This document shows positions 5,414 through 7,339 of a stretch of 7,339 bases of DNA, piece after piece (the first letter of the stretch is position 1; every line of letters begins with the position of its first letter). This DNA comes from Bacillota bacterium. Lineage in GTDB: Bacteria > Bacillota_C > Negativicutes > Sporomusales > Sporomusaceae. The DNA is taken from NCBI GenBank assembly GCA_023441125.1, contig JAEZQV010000080.1, positions 1 through 7,339 on the forward strand, read 5' to 3'. Both the position numbers and the translations under genes were made by a program. Under the pieces are notes generated by a model, which was not told the DNA's origin, searched no databases, and saw only the letters and a program-made list of their open reading frames with translations.

Positions 5414-6595
5414 ATGAAAGAAGTAGTTATTACCAGTGCCGTCAGGACGGCAATCGGTGCGTTTAACGGGTCGCTCGCCTCACTCTCGGCGGCGGATTTA
5501 GGCAGTATTGTTATCCAGGAAGCCGTCAGCCGGTCAGGCATCTCCAGCAGCATAATCGATGAAGTAATCCTGGGCAACGTGCTGCAGGGCGGCCAGGGCC
5601 AGAACCCGGCCCGGCAGGCGGCGGTCAAAGCCGGTGTGCCGGTCGAAGTGCCGGCCTATACCGTCAATAAAGTGTGCGGTTCCGGCATCAAAGCCGTCAC
5701 ACTGGCGGCGCAGTCAATCATCGCCGGCGACGCCGAAGTGGTTATGGCCGGCGGTATGGAAAGCATGACCAACGCCCCCTATGTACTGGACAGCAAAGCC
5801 CGCTGGGGCTACCGGATGGGGGATGCCAAACTGACCGATACCATGGTAAAAGACGGCTTATGGTGCGCCTTTAACGACTACCACATGGGCATAACCGCCG
5901 AAAACGTCGCGGCCCGGTACGGCATTAGCCGCGAGGCGCAGGATCAGCTGGCTGCCGAGTCCCAGCAAAAGGCGCTGGCCGCTATTGAGCAGGGCGTTTT
6001 TCAACAAGAGATTGTCCCGGTGACCATCAAAGGCAAAAAAGGCGACACCGTTTTTGCCACCGACGAATATCCCAAAGCCGGCACGACCTTAGACAAGCTG
6101 GCGGCGCTTAAGCCGGCCTTTAAAAAAGACGGCACCGTCACCGCCGGCAACGCCTCCGGCATCAATGACGGGGCGGCGGCGCTGGTCGTGATGTCGGCCG
6201 ACAAGGCGCGGGAACTGTCCCTGAAACCCCTGGCCCGCATCGTCAGCTTCGCCGCCGCCGGCGTCGATCCCGGCCTGATGGGCATAGGGCCGGTGCCGGC
6301 TACCCGCAAAGCCCTGGACAAAGCCGGCCTGACAATCGCCGATATCGATCTGATCGAAGCCAATGAGGCCTTTGCCGCGCAGTTTTTAGCAGTCGGCCAG
6401 GAACTAAATTTCCCGCCGGACCGGGTCAACATCTATGGCGGCGCCATTGCCTTAGGGCATCCGATCGGCGCCAGCGGCGCCCGCATACTCGTAACACTGC
6501 TCCATGGCCTGAAAGCAAAAGCGGCCAGACGCGGGCTGGCCACGCTGTGCATTGGCGGCGGCCAGGGAATCGCCATCATTGTCGAACGCATCTAA
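5414..6595 (+). CDS. Acetyl-CoA C-acetyltransferase (biosynthetic-type thiolase)
   Basis: This thiolase interconverts two acetyl-CoA with acetoacetyl-CoA plus CoA. Here it would cleave acetoacetyl-CoA made from crotonyl-CoA, or start butyrate synthesis. The 393-residue length is typical. The nucleophile is C88 in [11 protein letters not shown], with the [11 protein letters not shown] loop shortly after. H349 lies in [12 protein letters not shown] and the second catalytic cysteine is C379 in CIGGGQG, close to the C89/H348/C378 numbering of the Zoogloea enzyme. The chosen ATG at 5414 has AGGGGTG (5402-5408) 5 bases upstream and begins [15 protein letters not shown], the normal thiolase N-terminus. 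An in-frame ATG at 5387 would add nine residues not typical of the family and lies inside the selenoprotein gene. Gene names atoB, thlA and phaA are used for such enzymes; sequence alone does not choose between them. Confidence 0.95.
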   Translation: MKEVVITSAVRTAIGAFNGSLASLSAADLGSIVIQEAVSRSGISSSIIDEVILGNVLQGGQGQNPARQAAVKAGVPVEVPAYTVNKVCGSGIKAVTLAAQSIIAGDAEVVMAGGMESMTNAPYVLDSKARWGYRMGDAKLTDTMVKDGLWCAFNDYHMGITAENVAARYGISREAQDQLAAESQQKALAAIEQGVFQQEIVPVTIKGKKGDTVFATDEYPKAGTTLDKLAALKPAFKKDGTVTAGNASGINDGAAALVVMSADKARELSLKPLARIVSFAAAGVDPGLMGIGPVPATRKALDKAGLTIADIDLIEANEAFAAQFLAVGQELNFPPDRVNIYGGAIALGHPIGASGARILVTLLHGLKAKAARRGLATLCIGGGQGIAIIVERI

Positions 6596-6624
6596 CCGAA
6601 TGTAAATTAGCCACAGCAGTTGGC

Positions 6625-6630
6625 AGGAGG
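6625..6630 (+). promoter_or_regulatory. Ribosome binding site of the acyl-CoA dehydrogenase
   Basis: AGGAGG lies 9 bases before the ATG at 6640. It supports that start over the downstream in-frame ATG codons at 6670 and 6673. Confidence 0.8.
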
Positions 6631-6639
6631 ATTTGAGCT

Positions 6640-7339
6640 ATGCAATTTCAGCTTACGGAAGACCAAAAAATGATGCAGAAGCTGGTGCGGGACTTTGCCG
6701 AAAAAGAAGTCGCCCCCGGCGCGGCCGAGCGGGATGAAAAAGAAGAGTTCTCCCGCGCCATTGCCGATGCCATGGGCGAGATGGGCTTTACCGGCATTTG
6801 CTTTCCCGAACAATACGGCGGCGCCGGAGCCGATGTACTGAGCTACATTTTAGCCGTCGAAGAACTGTCCCGGGTGGATGCCGGCGTGGGCATCACCCTG
6901 TCGGCCACCGTGTCGTTATGTGCCTGTCCCATTTACGCCTATGGCAGCGAAGAACAAAAACAGCGCTTTCTGGTGCCGCTGGCCGAAGGGACCAAGCTGG
7001 GGGCCTTTGGCCTGACCGAACCCAACGCCGGCACCGACGCCGCGTCCCAGCAAACCGTCGCCGTCGCGGACGGAGACCACTATCTCCTTAACGGCAGTAA
7101 AATCTTCATTACCAACGCCGGCGAAGCCGAAATCTACGTCGTGTTTGCCATGACCGACCGGACCAAAGGCGTAAAAGGCATTACCGCATTTATCGTGGAA
7201 AAAGGCATGGCCGGCTTTACCTTTGGCAAAAAAGAACACAAACTGGGCATTCATTCGTCGATAACCAATGAACTTATCTTCCAGGATGTGAAAGTTCCCA
7301 AAGAAAACCGGCTGGGCAACGAGGGCGAAGGCTTTAAAA
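6640..7339 (+). CDS. bcd: Acyl-CoA dehydrogenase, butyryl-CoA dehydrogenase type (3' end outside window)
   Basis: About 233 of an expected 380 or so residues are present; the frame is open at the right edge. The protein starts MQFQLTEDQKMMQKLVRDFA, typical of short-chain acyl-CoA dehydrogenases. PEQYGGAGADVLSYILAVEE (about 57-76) follows, then the FAD/substrate signature GAFGLTEPNAGTDA (about 121-134), the NGSKIFITNAG segment (about 150-160) and KKEHKLGIHSS (about 197-207). The catalytic glutamate region near residue 367 lies outside the window, so activity cannot be confirmed. In anaerobes this flavoprotein reduces crotonyl-CoA to butyryl-CoA, usually with electron-transfer flavoprotein EtfAB in a bifurcating complex; etfBA may lie downstream (inference). 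It is 44 bases after the thiolase and would complete the reductive branch from AbfD-made crotonyl-CoA. Another acyl-CoA specificity remains possible. Confidence 0.92.
   Translation, partial: MQFQLTEDQKMMQKLVRDFAEKEVAPGAAERDEKEEFSRAIADAMGEMGFTGICFPEQYGGAGADVLSYILAVEELSRVDAGVGITLSATVSLCACPIYAYGSEEQKQRFLVPLAEGTKLGAFGLTEPNAGTDAASQQTVAVADGDHYLLNGSKIFITNAGEAEIYVVFAMTDRTKGVKGITAFIVEKGMAGFTFGKKEHKLGIHSSITNELIFQDVKVPKENRLGNEGEGFK

Noticed and set aside
6798..7254. Open frames in other phases over the acyl-CoA dehydrogenase
   Set aside because: The arginine- or glycine-rich products are typical of frame shadows; the true frame from 6640 carries all family motifs and runs off the edge.

Overview
The window looks like part of one long plus-strand operon from an anaerobic, crotonyl-CoA-forming bacterium, most likely a Firmicute. 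The Negativicutes (Sporomusa-type) are my guess, from moderate GC, strong purine-rich ribosome binding sites, tight gene packing and selenoprotein use. The taxon is inference. The central genes are recognisable from family knowledge: 4-hydroxybutyryl-CoA dehydratase (abfD), 4-hydroxybutyrate CoA-transferase (abfT), acetyl-CoA acetyltransferase and a butyryl-CoA-type acyl-CoA dehydrogenase. Together they fit the 4-hydroxybutyrate (4-aminobutyrate/succinate-linked) fermentation. AbfT makes 4-hydroxybutyryl-CoA and AbfD dehydrates it to crotonyl-CoA. Crotonyl-CoA is then reduced to butyryl-CoA by the dehydrogenase, or oxidised to acetoacetyl-CoA and cleaved by the thiolase to acetyl-CoA.

Layout: 2-1036 is the 3' part of a polytopic membrane permease of NCS2/SulP-like appearance. 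A perfect 8-bp hairpin (1023-1047) surrounds its stop codon. abfD follows at 1088-2536. Between abfD and abfT (3138-4433) lie two small cysteine proteins: a free-standing NifU C-terminal-like (Nfu) protein (2559-2840) and an unrecognised protein with a CGGCNP motif (2843-3145). After abfT come an unrecognised helical protein (4454-5047), a hidden selenoprotein gene (5065-5403), the thiolase (5414-6595) and the acyl-CoA dehydrogenase, which runs off the right edge (6640-7339).

The main discovery is the 5065-5403 gene. Conventional ORF calling sees a roughly 340-base gap, but a 112-codon frame with its own ribosome binding site runs through a single in-frame TGA at codon 34 (5164-5166). Just downstream is a hairpin with a 6-bp perfect stem (7 bp with a G-U pair) and an AGGUA apical loop, which meets the published geometry for a bacterial SECIS. 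The protein resembles the HesB/IscA-like 'CC/Se motif' (seleno)proteins. With the Nfu-like and CGGCNP proteins, the operon carries three small thiol/selenol proteins next to an oxygen-sensitive [4Fe-4S]/FAD enzyme, which suggests (inference) an operon-dedicated Fe-S or redox maintenance set.

All genes are on the plus strand. No RNA genes, mobile elements, CRISPR arrays or convincing intrinsic terminators were seen.
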